From contig CM082577.2 of the NCBI GenBank assembly GCA_040954595.2, positions 19,964,001-20,028,000 of the forward strand: a stretch of DNA of 64,000 nucleotides. Reading direction: 5' to 3'. The notes beneath the pieces are model-generated. The model worked only from the letters and a program-made list of their open reading frames with translations. It was not told the origin of the DNA and made no database searches. Positions 1 to 10,860 of the stretch are shown one piece after another. Position numbers and translations under genes: made by a program. Each line of letters starts with the position of its first letter. Positions within the stretch are counted from its first letter, which is position 1. Source of the stretch: Balanoglossus misakiensis. Taxonomy: Eukaryota > Hemichordata.

Positions 1-84
1 CATATCCGGGCTAAAGCCCCCCCTGTTTTTTCGCTAATCTGTTGGCCCAGCACCCGGGGCTCTTACCCGGGCAACTACGGTATA

Positions 85-910
85 ATTTTTTTATCAAAAT
101 TGGAAAATTTGCCCCCGAAATACAACACATTGCTCCCACAAAACATTGACACTTTCATCATAGATTTTGTAAATCATCATCAAAACTCACCCAGGAACCT
201 TCAAATCAAATTTCAAAGCAATGGGGTAGAGAGTTCTGAGATGAGTTTTGACCAAAAATATCAAAAATCACCCCAAAAATATACTATTGAATTCTTCACG
301 TTGATTTGAAAAACATACATGCAAATCTTACTTGGGGGTACGCCTATGAACATGCCTACCAAATTTCAAAGCAATCTGACAAGCGGTTTTACAGAAAAAC
401 AAATTTGATCAAATAGGCAAAAATTGCTCAAAACTTTGGAAACTCAGATCACCTATATGAAGCTCCATACTAAATTTCAAAGAAGTCGGCTGATCAATTC
501 CAGAAAAGTAGATTTTTTACCAAAAATGTGGAAAAAGACAAAAATATGCATAAAAAATAGAAAATTCACACTATTAGCTCAAAACATACAGAGCTGTGTG
601 AGGTTAATATAAGGTACATGCATATCAATTTTCAAATCAATATTACCAGTGGTTGTGAGTTTCTGAGTTTTGACCAAATTTGGGTTGTTCCCAGCTAATT
701 TGCATATTTTTGGCAATAACAACTTCATTTGAAGAAGCTCCCATCTACAGCCCGCAATGCATCTGCACACCAAATATTGAGGTTATACGCGCAGCGGTTT
801 TCAAGTTTTTGATGTGGACGGACATGCAGACATACATCCATCCATCCATACATACATATACACGCAACATAAGGTCCCATGGTATATTACATAACCAAAT
901 GGGACCTTAA
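85..910 (+). repeat. SSR-bearing interspersed repeat, copy A
   Basis: About 0.8 kb belonging to a family seen again near 18.1, 25.8 and 33.3 kb. It is a string of similar short modules (low-complexity text around AAATTTCAAAGCAATCTGAC), then a short CATC/CATA microsatellite (about 833-857), then a terminal hairpin at 871-909 whose arms read AAGGTCCCATGG and ATGGGACCTT. No transposase ORF. The architecture resembles non-autonomous Helentron/DINE-like repeats (inference). The next element starts at the TTAA that ends this copy. Confidence 0.75.
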
Positions 911-1349
911 ACCCCGGTGTGGGGTATAAAAAAAACCCAAATCAGTGGCGAATCTTAATGCTGGTTGACTGACAACAGACAACACCAACGATCTTGGCTC
1001 TATGAAAATCGGCCCAAACAGGTCCAAGCATAAAGAATTACACCACACAACGACAGTAGTTGGCTTTATAAACACACACAACATAAAGTTATCGACGAAA
1101 AAGTACACGAGCTTTTGAAACAACGATGATTTTGGGAGAAATCTGGTTTCAGTGCTTTTCAGAAGCGTCCCTGGGAAACAATAACCATGCCATTCAAACA
1201 GCTGTCAATCGCGTAGAGGTGTAAAGTGTTCAATTATTTTCTGTGTACATGAGATCAATTACACAGTCATTATGCACGACGACCACTCCCAAATAAACAA
1301 CTATACAAACACACGTTAATCCGAACCCCGGTACTTTCCGCACCGGGGT
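911..1349. mobile_element. TTAA-flanked MITE, family P, copy 1
   Basis: A 439 bp non-autonomous DNA element with inverted ends ACCCCGGTG and CACCGGGGT, flanked on both sides by TTAA (907-910 and 1350-1353). A second copy, near-identical over its length, lies at 38288-38728. TTAA target duplication is the hallmark of the piggyBac superfamily. The ORFs inside occur only because the two copies are similar and look like no known protein. Confidence 0.85.
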
Positions 1350-1353
1350 TTAA

Positions 1354-2044
1354 AATCAGCTGCTGAGGTACGGCTAAAAAATGTAAAAAATAGCGTCAAT
1401 GACACTTGGTGCTCTCTCAGTGTGTAGTGGATGATGAGCAGCATGTTTGGAGAACAGTGGTTTGGTATATGGGTGAAAGGAACAATTTGCAAACACCAAG
1501 GTGAAATGCTGAACTGTTTTGCTCAATGTAATATTGAATGCAGCCTGATAAGGTGCGTGCTTGGCAGGGGGAAAAACCACATGTCAAGGGCTCTAATAAC
1601 TGTTTTAAACTTTGTCTTAAAAATGGCCCGCACACACAAATGGCCTCACACAAATATATTCTGTCATTTCCCTCTCAGATTTTGTATATTATGTTATACT
1701 GATGGAATTCATTGTGTATTGTTGTATCAAATTGCACCAGTGCAAGGTATGAGAAATGCAATTTGAAAAAAAACAGTGCAAGTGGAAGTAACTACAATTG
1801 AAAGAAATACACTTTGAAAAAAAATATCAGCATTCAGGATCAGCTGAAGTGTTTTGATAAAAAGTTCTCCATTTTCAAGTATACAATGTCATGTGCTGAT
1901 TATAGTAGTGTAGGTGTTAGCAAAAAAAATACATGAATTGTTCAAACAGAAAGTTCAATCATTGATGGGAGCATAGAAGTTGTGAACATCGTATATGAAA
2001 TAATCATCTCTTGGCGATCGACGCACACCACGATAGCTGCACAC
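1354..2044. other. Unassigned intergenic DNA
   Basis: An A-rich stretch with no convincing exon or complete repeat. The opening segment (about 1369-1400, containing AATAGCGTCAATGACAC) resembles repeat ends near 19190-19222, 32820-32860 and 35768-35800, so it is probably a small repeat fragment. A 111-codon plus-strand ORF at 1431-1766 has no recognisable motif and I do not call it a gene. Confidence 0.5.
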
Positions 2045-2248
2045 TGTTTGTATGGAGGCTGATTAAATTTGTGCGGCACCTGTTTAATACATAGCGTGTT
2101 CAAATTGCAACATGCAGTCACAGTCGGGCATCGATAAGGTGTTCATGTATACCTATCAGTAAGCTTATTTAGATGGACAAATTTAAGTTGGAAAATAAAG
2201 TCATGAAAATAATGCAAAAAGTGGCAGCTCTAGAGGCTTTAACCCAAG
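2045..2248 (+). repeat. Interspersed repeat R1, copy 1
   Basis: About 200 bp matching the reverse complement of 26408-26612 over nearly its whole length, for example GTGCGGCACCTGTTTAATAC and AAAGTGGCAGCTCTAGAGGC. No terminal inverted repeats or coding capacity seen. It lies 260 bp upstream of the NXPE-like start codon, so it could be part of the promoter or 5' leader region. Class unknown. Confidence 0.7.
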
Positions 2249-2507
2249 TCCACATGGACACTATGAACTTGGGTTTTGTTTTAATGGACTAGTGCATGTC
2301 ATGAGAACATGATTTTCTGTATAAAGGTAAGAAGGTCAACCTGAACCAATATTTCAAAACTGGTGAGACTAGAAAATATGAATTGGGAACTTGCTAAATT
2401 TTTGCAAGGTAATTATCACCAGTAGGGGTTTACTTTGATTTGTTTCAGATAGTAAACATCACCGAAATTTTTCATCAGTGTGCTTGAGACTGAATTGGCC
2501 TGAAGAT

Positions 2508-2654
2508 ATGGTCCCATGTATCATCAGAAAAATGGTCAAATTCGCAAAGGTGATATTATCACCACTAATATGTGTTGTGTTATACATCTTACTCCGTATG
2601 ATACACTATAAATACATGAGACCCTGTATAGTAGCTGATGTTGCTTTTTCCAAG
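2508..2654 (+). CDS. NXPE-like gene, coding exon 1 (signal anchor)
   Basis: 49 codons, beginning ATGGTCCCATG and ending GCTTTTTCCAAG before a good donor GTAAGG. It encodes the cytoplasmic tail, the membrane anchor (VILSPLICVVLYILL) and the first luminal residues. A TTTCATCAG acceptor-like site at 2470-2478 upstream suggests an additional 5' untranslated exon (inference). Confidence 0.75.
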
Positions 2655-5488
2655 GTAAGGATCAAAACTTATGACAGACCAAAATACTACTGCAGTTTAT
2701 ATATAATACAGAGACTTATAATACAGTAACTAAAATGAGCTCGCTTCAGTCTGAAGCGAGCTCATTTTAGTTACTGTACTATATAAACTGCAGTCCATAT
2801 CTAGCTTACATGATTGATCCCCTGCCCTGGTCCATTACTGTAAAACACTTTATTTTCGCGAGCAATACATTTTTGCGAAATATGCGAGAGCCAAAATAGC
2901 GTGAAAATAAAAAGTCCAGTAATTTTTTTAAGATAACGATGCAGTGAATGAAATAAGAGAACGCGAAAATTAATACTCGCGAAAATAAAGTGTTTTACAG
3001 TATGCATGTATGTATGTGTGTGTGTGTGTGTATGTATGTATGCATGTGAGGGTGTCCGTTAACTTAAATATTTTGAGAATTACCAAAATAGATACAAAGT
3101 TGAAATTTTGTGTGTTGATCGATGCACCATGGTCATACGCCCAGGCTTTTTTGTGTTTTTTTAATGATATTGTTGCAAATATGCAAATGAGCTTAACATT
3201 CTCATTTTTGGTCAAAAATCTTTTCCTCTGAAACTAGTCTAATTTGTTTGAAATTTGATATGCAGGTTCCTTTGGCAATCTGATTAAAATCTGTTGTTGA
3301 GTACAGCAACGTCTTTTACTTGGTATAGGCTGTATGGTATTCTTATACTGTCACCTCACACTATGTCTGACCATCTCCCATAGAAGCTCACGTTTCAATC
3401 TCAAGTTCTTAAGCTGCCAATCAGATTGCATGTTACATCGATAACACTGGTCAACAAAAACAATCCAGTGTGAGGCAAGCATAAAAATACCCTACCATGT
3501 AAGTGAAAGACTTCGCCATACTTTACGTCTAATTTTAATCAGAGTAGTTATTCAAATGATGCCGAAATTTGCATATTCATGCTTGTCAGGCAAGTTTTGC
3601 TGGTTTTGGTTAAAAAAAGCCCCCTCTCTGAAAGCATTTGTCCGATTGCTTTGAAAATTGGGATGCAGGTACCTTGGGGTGACCTAAATGAAATGCAATC
3701 AAGTTGTGGTGAAATTTTCATATTTATACTTTTGGAACAATGTTTGCTGATTTAGGTTAAAAATCATTTTGAAACTGCTTGTCCCATTTCTGTGAAACTT
3801 GGTATGCAAGTTCCTTCAACTTCCTGGGGTGAAATTTGTTGAAATTGGTGTGAACGTTGCATATTTGTATATTTGGGACAATTTCTGCTTTAGATAGAAA
3901 AATCTCCCATTTTTCTCAAAGTTGGTGTACATAAATAATCCTGGGGATGACTTTAATTCAATTTGAAAGCATAGTCATGTTTAGTGTGAATTTGTAGTGA
4001 AATTTACTACTTTGAGTGTTAGTGATCTTAATTGAAGAATTAACTTGATAGTTCTAACAAACATCTTGCAACTTTGTTTATCTTATCTTTTTTGTTCTTC
4101 TGATTTCACAGTTTGGTCTGAAATATGCTGCAACGGACAAAAGTATGTTGTGTAGTGCGGAAGACTATCCTGATATTTTTCAATTGGAAACACATGGTAG
4201 AGAGCTTCTGGAAGGGACTGCCTGCTTAAAAAATACATTTCTGGTGAAAGCAGTGTATTTCAATGGTACAGAATTGGCATGTCAACCTTGGGTTTTTATT
4301 CAGGGTCGTATTCTTGGCCCCAGCTTAGAAGTTTACCCAGGCATTGGGAAATATAACTTGTTTTTCAACAGTGTCAAAATAAGAAACATCAAAAATGGGC
4401 TCTTCCAGGTAACAGTGCCTGCTCTGAAAGAAGGTCAGTATTGGGTGGAACTGACGTTATCACATGCTTTTAGGGCATTAGGAAGTATGTACAATGAAGA
4501 AACATACACAAATCCCAAGTGTGTTGGTTGTATTGACACTCCAGTAAACTTCACACCTGTTAAGATTATCCTGAGAGATCATGGTTTCTGTGGCGCATCA
4601 CCAACACCACTGTGCAAAGAGACTAACAAACTCGGGAGATGGACAACGGTGCCACAGATTGGATGTGATGGATCTGTCTGTGAAGGGGACATCAATTACA
4701 TTGCCAGTTCAGGCAGAGTTTGGGCACCTTATGACTGCCATTATAAATTATTTTCATCGGAAGAATTGAAAAAATGCACGGAAAATAAGAACATTTTGCT
4801 GCTGGGTGATTCAGTGATGCAGGAGATCGCTCATGATATTATGCAATTGAGTATGTATGTAAATGCATTACCTGGGATTGGTGAAATGGTTATGAAGGGA
4901 GCAATACTAGATCAGAGGGTGAAAGAGTGGCGACAGGTATGGGAGAATGGAGCTGACATAGTCATGAATTCAATTATGACACACCCTCTTGGTTGTGGGG
5001 TGTCTTGTGTAACAGACCTTTCAAATGAACAACTGCATGATATATTACCTGCTGAAGGAAAAATTGACCTGTTGCTTGTCAATACAGGTATACATGACAT
5101 TGCACCTGTGGAAAGGACTACTCCAAAATACTATGATGTCTTTGCAAAATATGACCAATTGCTACCAGATTTCATTGAAAAAATGTCATTATTCCTAAAA
5201 CCTAATGGTCGCGTTATTTGGATACTTCCTCCAGATCCTTCTGACCAATCAAGATGTGATTACCTCAGCCCACCTCGGCTCAAAACTGTCAGAGAAATTA
5301 CAAAGAAACACTTACAGAACCACACCGAGATTGTTGTACTTAACTACTTTGATGTCTCTGAGAACTGTAATTGTGGAAATATTCACAAAGGATGCAGGTT
5401 TTTCCATTCCAATGAGGCTGATCAAAGCTACAATGGCTTTGTATCAAGAATGCTTACTCACATGATTTTAAATCATTACTGCCACTGA
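2508..5488 (+). CDS. NXPE-like type II membrane protein (two coding exons)
   Basis: CDS is 2508-2654 joined to 4112-5488, 507 codons plus stop. Exon 1 ends in AAG|GTAAGG and exon 2 follows TTTCACAG; both are phase 0, so the join is in frame. I used the first ATG of exon 1 (2508). Residues 1-49 hold a basic start and a hydrophobic segment at about 13-31, a signal anchor placing the rest in the secretory lumen or outside the cell. Exon 2 is a cysteine-rich ectodomain. It ends in an NXPE/PC-esterase-type SGNH domain with NILLLGDSVMQE (Gly281-Asp282-Ser283) and a C-terminal FFHSNEADQSYNGF block with His481, a candidate catalytic His. Length is near that of NXPE proteins (about 550 residues). Family assignment rests on these motifs and overall layout; the substrate is unknown. 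No frameshift or internal stop. It converges with ABAT. Confidence 0.85.
2690..2795. repeat. Perfect hairpin (foldback) element in NXPE intron
   Basis: Arms of about 27 bp (ending AAAATGAGCTCGCTTCAG) face each other around a near-zero loop. Outer matched segments ACTGCAGTTTATATA and TATATAAACTGCAGT lie further out. A hairpin MITE is the simplest reading; it lies 40 bp after the exon 1 donor. Confidence 0.8.
2838..3000. mobile_element. TA-flanked MITE with long TIRs
   Basis: 163 bp with inverted ends of about 25 bp starting CTGTAAAACACTTTATTTTC, flanked by TA on both sides, as expected of a Tc1/mariner-type MITE. The interior is short and non-coding. The right TA runs into a TATG/TGTG microsatellite (3003-3050). 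Confidence 0.85.
3003..4085 (-). repeat. Decayed SSR-bearing repeat, interrupted by a MITE
   Basis: After a TATG/TG microsatellite come degraded modules of the same type as the 18.1-18.9 kb copy, such as TTTGAAATTTGATATGCAGG and repeated phrases ending in GGTATGCAAGTTCC. A MITE at 3277-3544 interrupts them. The whole stretch is intronic in the NXPE-like gene. Confidence 0.6.
3277..3544. mobile_element. MITE, family Q (AATCTGATTAAAAT ends), copy 1
   Basis: Begins AATCTGATTAAAATC and ends GATTTTAATCAGA-like (TTTTAATCAGA). Shares these ends with 30755-30928 and 52847-53042, while the interiors differ. A partial copy lies around 34730-34850. Non-coding. Confidence 0.7.
4112..5488 (+). CDS. NXPE-like gene, coding exon 2 (ectodomain and SGNH-type domain)
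   Basis: 458 codons plus TGA, opening in phase 0 after TTTCACAG. Carries all the luminal domain: an N-terminal beta-rich region, a cysteine-rich linker (CVGCIDTPVNFTPVKI, then FCGASPTPLC), the GDSV motif and the C-terminal histidine block. The long uninterrupted frame amid repeat-rich DNA argues for purifying selection. Confidence 0.85.
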   Translation, partial: FGLKYAATDKSMLCSAEDYPDIFQLETHGRELLEGTACLKNTFLVKAVYFNGTELACQPWVFIQGRILGPSLEVYPGIGKYNLFFNSVKIRNIKNGLFQVTVPALKEGQYWVELTLSHAFRALGSMYNEETYTNPKCVGCIDTPVNFTPVKIILRDHGFCGASPTPLCKETNKLGRWTTVPQIGCDGSVCEGDINYIASSGRVWAPYDCHYKLFSSEELKKCTENKNILLLGDSVMQEIAHDIMQLSMYVNALPGIGEMVMKGAILDQRVKEWRQVWENGADIVMNSIMTHPLGCGVSCVTDLSNEQLHDILPAEGKIDLLLVNTGIHDIAPVERTTPKYYDVFAKYDQLLPDFIEKMSLFLKPNGRVIWILPPDPSDQSRCDYLSPPRLKTVREITKKHLQNHTEIVVLNYFDVSENCNCGNIHKGCRFFHSNEADQSYNGFVSRMLTHMILNHYCH

Positions 5489-5496
5489 TTGTTTTT

Positions 5497-5502
5497 ATTA
5501 AA
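5497..5502 (+). other. Possible poly(A) signal of NXPE-like gene
   Basis: ATTAAA nine bases after the stop codon. It is a common variant signal, but very close to the stop; AATAAA-like strings farther down are not clearly better. Confidence 0.3.
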
Positions 5503-5675
5503 ATGCTAAAATAGCTTTAATTATTTTTATTGATTGTGTTGAAGATTTTGTTTGTAAATCTACATATGCCACAAATATGAACCAATATAGCCTATACACA
5601 GCATTTATTACATAAAATCATAAAATTGCTTGTTTTGTAATAAGGGACCAGCCATGGGAGTGCGATGGTACAAGA

Positions 5676-5762
5676 TGGAAGAATCAGTGCTTGATCTTTG
5701 TGTCACTTTTGAAATTTCTATTATTTCTATTACATCACATGTTTCCAGTTTGTGTAAACTAC
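5676..5762 (+). pseudogene. LINE reverse-transcriptase relic
   Basis: Reads VLDLCVTFEISIISITSH followed by VSSLCKL in one frame. This parallels the [20 protein letters not shown] segment of the LINE at 38.7-39.0 kb, a post-RT motif of L2/CR1-type non-LTR elements. Only about 30 codons survive. Confidence 0.6.
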
Positions 5763-6228
5763 CCCGCATACACCCCACCCCACCCCCGGCGGAACAGCTA
5801 TACATGTATCTATATCAACTAATAATTAATGCATGATGCAAGGGCAAGAAATAACAGCATATATATACTGCTCGATTGTGCAAAAACTCACACTAGGTCA
5901 AATATAATAAAGATTTAATGTGACCATGCACACTTTATTACCATTTTCCCATACCTGTAATAGAATATAGTAAATCTGGTATGCACAGAGAAAGTTTTTG
6001 TTCTTGGGTGCTGTCATGTCAAAATCATGGGTCCAGGGTCAAATTGTACATTTAAGGTCAAAAGTCACTCGACTGTCAAGAACCTGGGTCACAAGGTACA
6101 CATCTTATCTAAAGATACTTGGTCAGAAGTCTACATGAAACACCACGAGATGGGAACAAGAACCTCACCAACTGTGTTGCCATGGACCACAGAGTTTGGA
6201 CTGTATTGGATGTGATAGACGACAGTAT
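5763..6228. other. Intergenic DNA without recognised features
   Basis: No exon, RNA gene or repeat boundary seen apart from a short C-rich patch near 5770-5790. Confidence 0.5.
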
Positions 6229-6377
6229 ACACATGATGACTGACAAAGAGGGCAACAGTGTATTTTGTTGACCGAGGGCGCTGCCAGTCAAAACTAAAAC
6301 AGACTGTTTTGGTGTGACTGGCAGTCCCGAGGTCATCAAAAATACACTGTTGCCCGAATATGTCAGTCATCATGTGT
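6229..6377. repeat. Foldback element, 149 bp
   Basis: Imperfect inverted repeat with arms of about 60 bp (ACACATGATGACTGACA against TGTCAGTCATCATGTGT, and both arms carrying CAACAGTGTATTTT or its complement). Probably a hairpin MITE. Non-coding. Confidence 0.75.
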
Positions 6378-6945
6378 TTTGTAACACACCAAACACGACA
6401 CACACCACATCCAGGCAACAGTACTGGACAGAAACCGATCGAACTGATGCCCTAGGGAACAGTTCGAAATGACTAAGGTCACGTGACGGCATATTGACGA
6501 ATCACGATCGAGGGTTTGCTGCATGGTGTGTGTATAATACTTGTTCTTATACTTTTTTTAAAAGAGTTGAGAGTTAACTTGAATTTAATTTATGTTACGT
6601 TCCTAGACTTTTGAAAAAAGTCTGAGTGCAAAGGATGCCGACAATTTTCTTTTAGGATATTGCTCCCCACATTTTTATCTGTTCTGTTGCTTTATATTGT
6701 CCCCGTCACATAAACCTGGCAGATTCAACTATGTCTTTAAACATACACAATTCACTATCTTCAGTTTGGCATTATATGTTGCAATGAACTCTCAATGTCC
6801 GTTTAATAATTGTTTCTGCCCCTGCCCTGACTGTATTTTTGCAGTAGTGTCTGCATTGTGGGTTTCATTTTTCAATCTGTGGTGTGAATTCTTGCTTCTA
6901 CGTCTGCGGTGAAATGTATCCCTCCATCTGGGCGTCTCTGGTGCT

Positions 6946-7402
6946 AGTCTCGGTTACCCAGACGCCTTTGCTCTTCCGATGCTCTCCAGAAAAAGGGTCT
7001 GGGGAAATGCTATTGAAAGCTTTGTAAAACAAAATGGCCGATGTCAGGATTTTGATCATCGCCTGATTGGCTGAGCTGTCTGTATGACCCGGGTCACTGC
7101 AATAGTTTCGACAATCGTCTACCAAAGATATTTCATATAATTTCTCCAACAATGCTAACAGAGGACGCCTTTTGCCTTTCGCATCAACCAACAAGTACCG
7201 GTCTCTTGATATGAAGATACGACAAATAATCACACATTGTCGAGAGTCAGTGACCCGGGTCATACTGACAGCTCAGCCAATCAGGCGATGATCAAAATCC
7301 TGACATCGGCCATTTTGTTTTACAAAGCTTTCAATAGCATTTCCCCAGACCCTTTTTCTGGAGAGCATCGGAAGAAGCAAAGGCGTCTGGGTAACCGAGA
7401 CT
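6946..7402. repeat. Foldback element with ~155 bp arms
   Basis: Left arm 6946-7099 and right arm 7248-7402 are near-perfect inverted copies beginning AGTCTCGGTTACCCAGACGC; the spacer is about 150 bp. The same terminal motif (GGCGTCTGGGTAACCGAGAC) appears alone at 58328-58349. The ORFs it generates on both strands are a product of the symmetry. Confidence 0.85.
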
Positions 7403-7409
7403 ACTCTGG

Positions 7410-8510
7410 TGCAAGCATTGTTAGTTTCAAGGAGGTCATAGGGTCAAAACTGCAATACACGTGTGTAGCAATAAAAATCTTTTCAGTAAGAGTGACACTC
7501 CAGCCCTGTGCCCAGTAATTCTCTATTAGATACAGACTGTAAGATCTTTTCAACAGTATCTCATTTATTGCTGTCAAATGAAAATACATTGCAATTTAAG
7601 CTATGACTGATATTTGAATACCTCGGTGTTTGTACAAGCTGGGAATTCACTCTTGCAATTTCTTCATTTACTCGTATTTGCATATGATTTCCCTTGGGAC
7701 TCGAAATATAACCATCTATAAACAATGTGCTACATTTTGGATTATACAGTTATTACCCAATTTATGGGGCCATATTTGTAATGAAATTTACCAGACAGCA
7801 ATATGTTTCAATGTCCTGATACTTTCCTGTTCAAAAAGATGCTGGCAGAATCTGGACCTCAGTTGATTAGAAGTATGCTTACAGTTAAAGTTCTTCTACT
7901 CCTCCTTGATTATAAACATAATCAAAAGAAAAGCACTAACTGTATATTGACTTCAAGCAGAGGATACCCATTACATGTATTATTACACCTGACCTCACTC
8001 TGTATTCCGTACTCTTGATTGGCTGAGACCGTACCACGTGACATAGAAAAAAAACGTGATATAACATGGTTGACAGAATCTATGGCCCGTAGGGGATGCA
8101 GCATGCAGTGAGGGGATATGGCCCGCTGGGAACAGGTTTTAGGTTCTGCGCATCTTTTGTGCGCATAACCAACTGTCGTTCAATGGCTTCCTTTACGATC
8201 AGTCAACTCCCGCATATATGGCTTCAAAGCGACACACATGAGGCTTAACACCTGTTCAACTAGACGATATTTTACTGCAAACGGGCAGTAAATACACCAA
8301 AATCGCAACCAACAGCGCAGTATCCTCAAAATTATTTGAGTTCGAAGTAGGTATAGTTTTACATTCTCAGCAACGTACGACATGGATGCAACCCTACGTT
8401 CTTCTATGCTGCAGTGTATGTACGTTCAAATGTTGGGCGTAATAAAATTAATAACACATGCTGCTCAGGCAACATCACGATTTGAAGCCAGCCCGCGGGC
8501 TGGTCCTCTC
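7410..8510. other. Intergenic DNA with one repeat fragment
   Basis: About 7975-8055 matches 35696-35770 (CTCTTGATTGGCTGAGAC, then CCACGTGACATAGAAAAA), a small dispersed repeat. Nothing else recognisable. Confidence 0.5.
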
Positions 8511-8569
8511 TGACCATAATATTGATGATGCCCGAGCCACAGGCGAGGGTATCATCAATATTATGGTCA
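8511..8569. repeat. 59 bp hairpin
   Basis: TGACCATAATATTGATGATG at the left and its complement at the right, with a short loop containing CCCGAGCCACAGGCGAGGG. A compact palindromic insertion or hairpin MITE. Confidence 0.75.
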
Positions 8570-9900
8570 GAAATCACCATCCCTCGAGCAGGCTAGATAT
8601 TGCCCTCGCTAACATGTGTTATTATTTAATTATCACTCATCTCATCAGGGGTAATTATTAAAGGCTATTATCTTGTGGTTCAGTGTAATCAAAGTGGCTG
8701 CAGCTTTCTGCCAGATCCAAGATTAGACAGGATACATTCTAGACTACAGCATTGTTGACACCTGGTGATCTACTACATCTCAACTACCATATCAGAACAA
8801 AATGTCAATCAGCTGCTTTATTGATTAGCTCCGTCATTTGGGCTTGCTAGCCCACTAAATAAATCTGTGAAGACCACAGTTTCCATCAGATCTGGGCAAG
8901 TGATTGGAGAAGGCAGTTGATATATATATACTTCTTTTCTGGTTTATAAAAATTTGTTTCTCATTTGCAAGGCTTATATAAACTTGCAAACCTGACAGCA
9001 GTTTGCAAAGATGCACAGAACCCTGTAACCACAACATGCAGCCTTTCAAAAGTCACTATGCAATGGATCCTGAACAAATGTGCAAATGAACCCACATACA
9101 GTACTCTCTGAGCATACTGAGCATCATAAAATGATGGTGATAATAAGATGTAATTCAAGTAAGAATGAGAGCCCTCATCACCAAGAAATGCATGTTACTA
9201 TTCATGTTCATCTCCAATAGGGGAAAGGTAATTGGCATTTGCATTGAACAAGTGAAATTCACTTGAAATAAAGCAAGGTGGAAAAGAAGGTGAAGTCAAT
9301 TAATATGACACCATGACAACTTGAATGAGCTATTTGATTTTGAGACAATTACAGCAGTGATCTATTCTGTTATAGTTTGTCTTTCTTAGTTTCTGTATTT
9401 CAACATCAGGACCAAAATTATGTTTCCTACTAAGAATGATCTTAGATCTATATATAGCTACTAATTATTACTAATTTTTAAATTATTTACATATTTAAGG
9501 CAATTATACACATGAGTTGGTTTCTATCATTGGCAAGGTTCAAAACATGCCATGCTGCAAAATGTTACGTTTTCAATGTTTTTCTGTAGATTTCAGCCTC
9601 TTTGTTATATTCTAAATTTACGAACGTGAATCAAACGTGTGACGATCAATATAAACACGAGCTGCCGGGATCGAGCATTAAACATGAAGCAGACAACAAA
9701 AAGTGTTAAGACAGGCATCGCGCATGGCAAAGTGCCAAATATTACCACAGAGAAGTTCCAAAATAAAATCTCCCTAAAATTCAACAGTGTTTTTATTTTA
9801 TTTATTTGGTTTAACCCATGCGATTGTGGGTCAACTGCACATTTTTGCTGCCGCAATGCGCATGCTAGTTCAGGGGCCCGTTTTAGCAGTGCTATATTTA
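8570..9900. other. Intergenic DNA without recognised features
   Basis: No exon-like ORF with splice sites, RNA gene or paired repeat found. The last part (about 9780-9900) includes text shared with about 26690 (TGCTAGTTCAGGGGCC), so it is a repeat remnant. Confidence 0.45.
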
Positions 9901-10190
9901 AGCAATAAAACACCCCCAGCCATGGTATACCACGAGATTTTGACCAGTTCACGACATATACAGAGTTGAACTGGTCAAAATCGAGTGGTATACCATGGCT
10001 GGGGGTGTTTTATTGCTATTATATTATGCCAGTATATTGAAACTTTGCATAAAACATTTTAAAAAGGCATTTTCTTTGACTATGATATATGACTGTGGTA
10101 TATGACTAATATATCACAGTCACGTGTCGTGTCTCGACCAATAAAATAGCGTGATTTACACCATCAATATACTGGTATAATATAATATAA
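9901..10190. repeat. Two adjacent inverted-repeat elements
   Basis: First, 9901-10017, a long hairpin with arms AGCAATAAAACACCCCCAGC and its complement. Second, about 10018-10190, with ends TATTATGCCAGTATATTGA and TCAATATACTGGTATAATA. The DNA just after (10200-10270, TCTCGTCCAATCAGAATGG and GTAGCATAATATAATATAAT) recurs near 26745 and 28705. Confidence 0.7.
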
Positions 10191-10741
10191 TTCGTATTTT
10201 AGTATCGCTGGATTGAGCTCTCGTCCAATCAGAATGGCAGATGGTAGCATAATATAATATAATTGATAATACATGTAATATAATTGACTCTGTGTTCTAA
10301 TTTCCATGTACATCACAGAACTCTGTGGATTACAGCAGCATGTGTAATAATATGAGCTTATTATTGACAAAATATCAACTTTGTTGCAACTGCATACTCT
10401 GTATGTACATGTACATGTACCTACAAGTTAAAATATTGGTAACAATGGCGAGGTGAGGACCAACAAAACATTTTGCAATCTGGAAAACATTTGTGACAAC
10501 TTCTCAATATAAATCTTGACTTGAAAAGTTTTCTCATATATCTCTTATATTTCATTTGGAACACTACAGATTATAGCTTCAAAAGCTAGAAGACAGTTAC
10601 TATCTTTAAGCAATTTCACAAATAGTGTAGTAGTGATAACAAAAAAACTGCTAAATTACAGTAAATATTTTCTAATATTTTTCAAGTTATCCAGATATTG
10701 TTAATTCCTCCAATTCAAGTTTCTATTTTGAAATTACTCAG

Positions 10742-10860
10742 CTACAACTTCTTGACAACTTTATGAAATGCCTCCATGACGATATCAACATGGTGCTTTT
10801 GGAAGATCAAAGTTGGTCGAAACCGTATTGTCCTCTCTCCACAACTTCCAAGATGAATGC
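10742..10860 (-). CDS. ABAT: ABAT exon 15 (C-terminus, stop)
   Basis: Residues 460-498 and TAG. Reads [18 protein letters not shown] then [14 protein letters not shown], matching the conserved ABAT tail (GG/SCGxxxIRFRPTL). Acceptor AG at 10861-10862. Confidence 0.93.

Noticed and set aside
1431-1766. 111-codon ORF upstream of the NXPE-like gene
   Set aside because: No motif, no splice context, overlaps ORFs on the other strand.
6898-7518. Two opposite ORFs with the same protein text (SANQAMIKILTSAILF)
   Set aside because: Consequence of the inverted arms of the foldback element.
9605-9952. 115-codon minus-strand ORF
   Set aside because: Part lies in a repeat shared with other loci; no recognisable domain.
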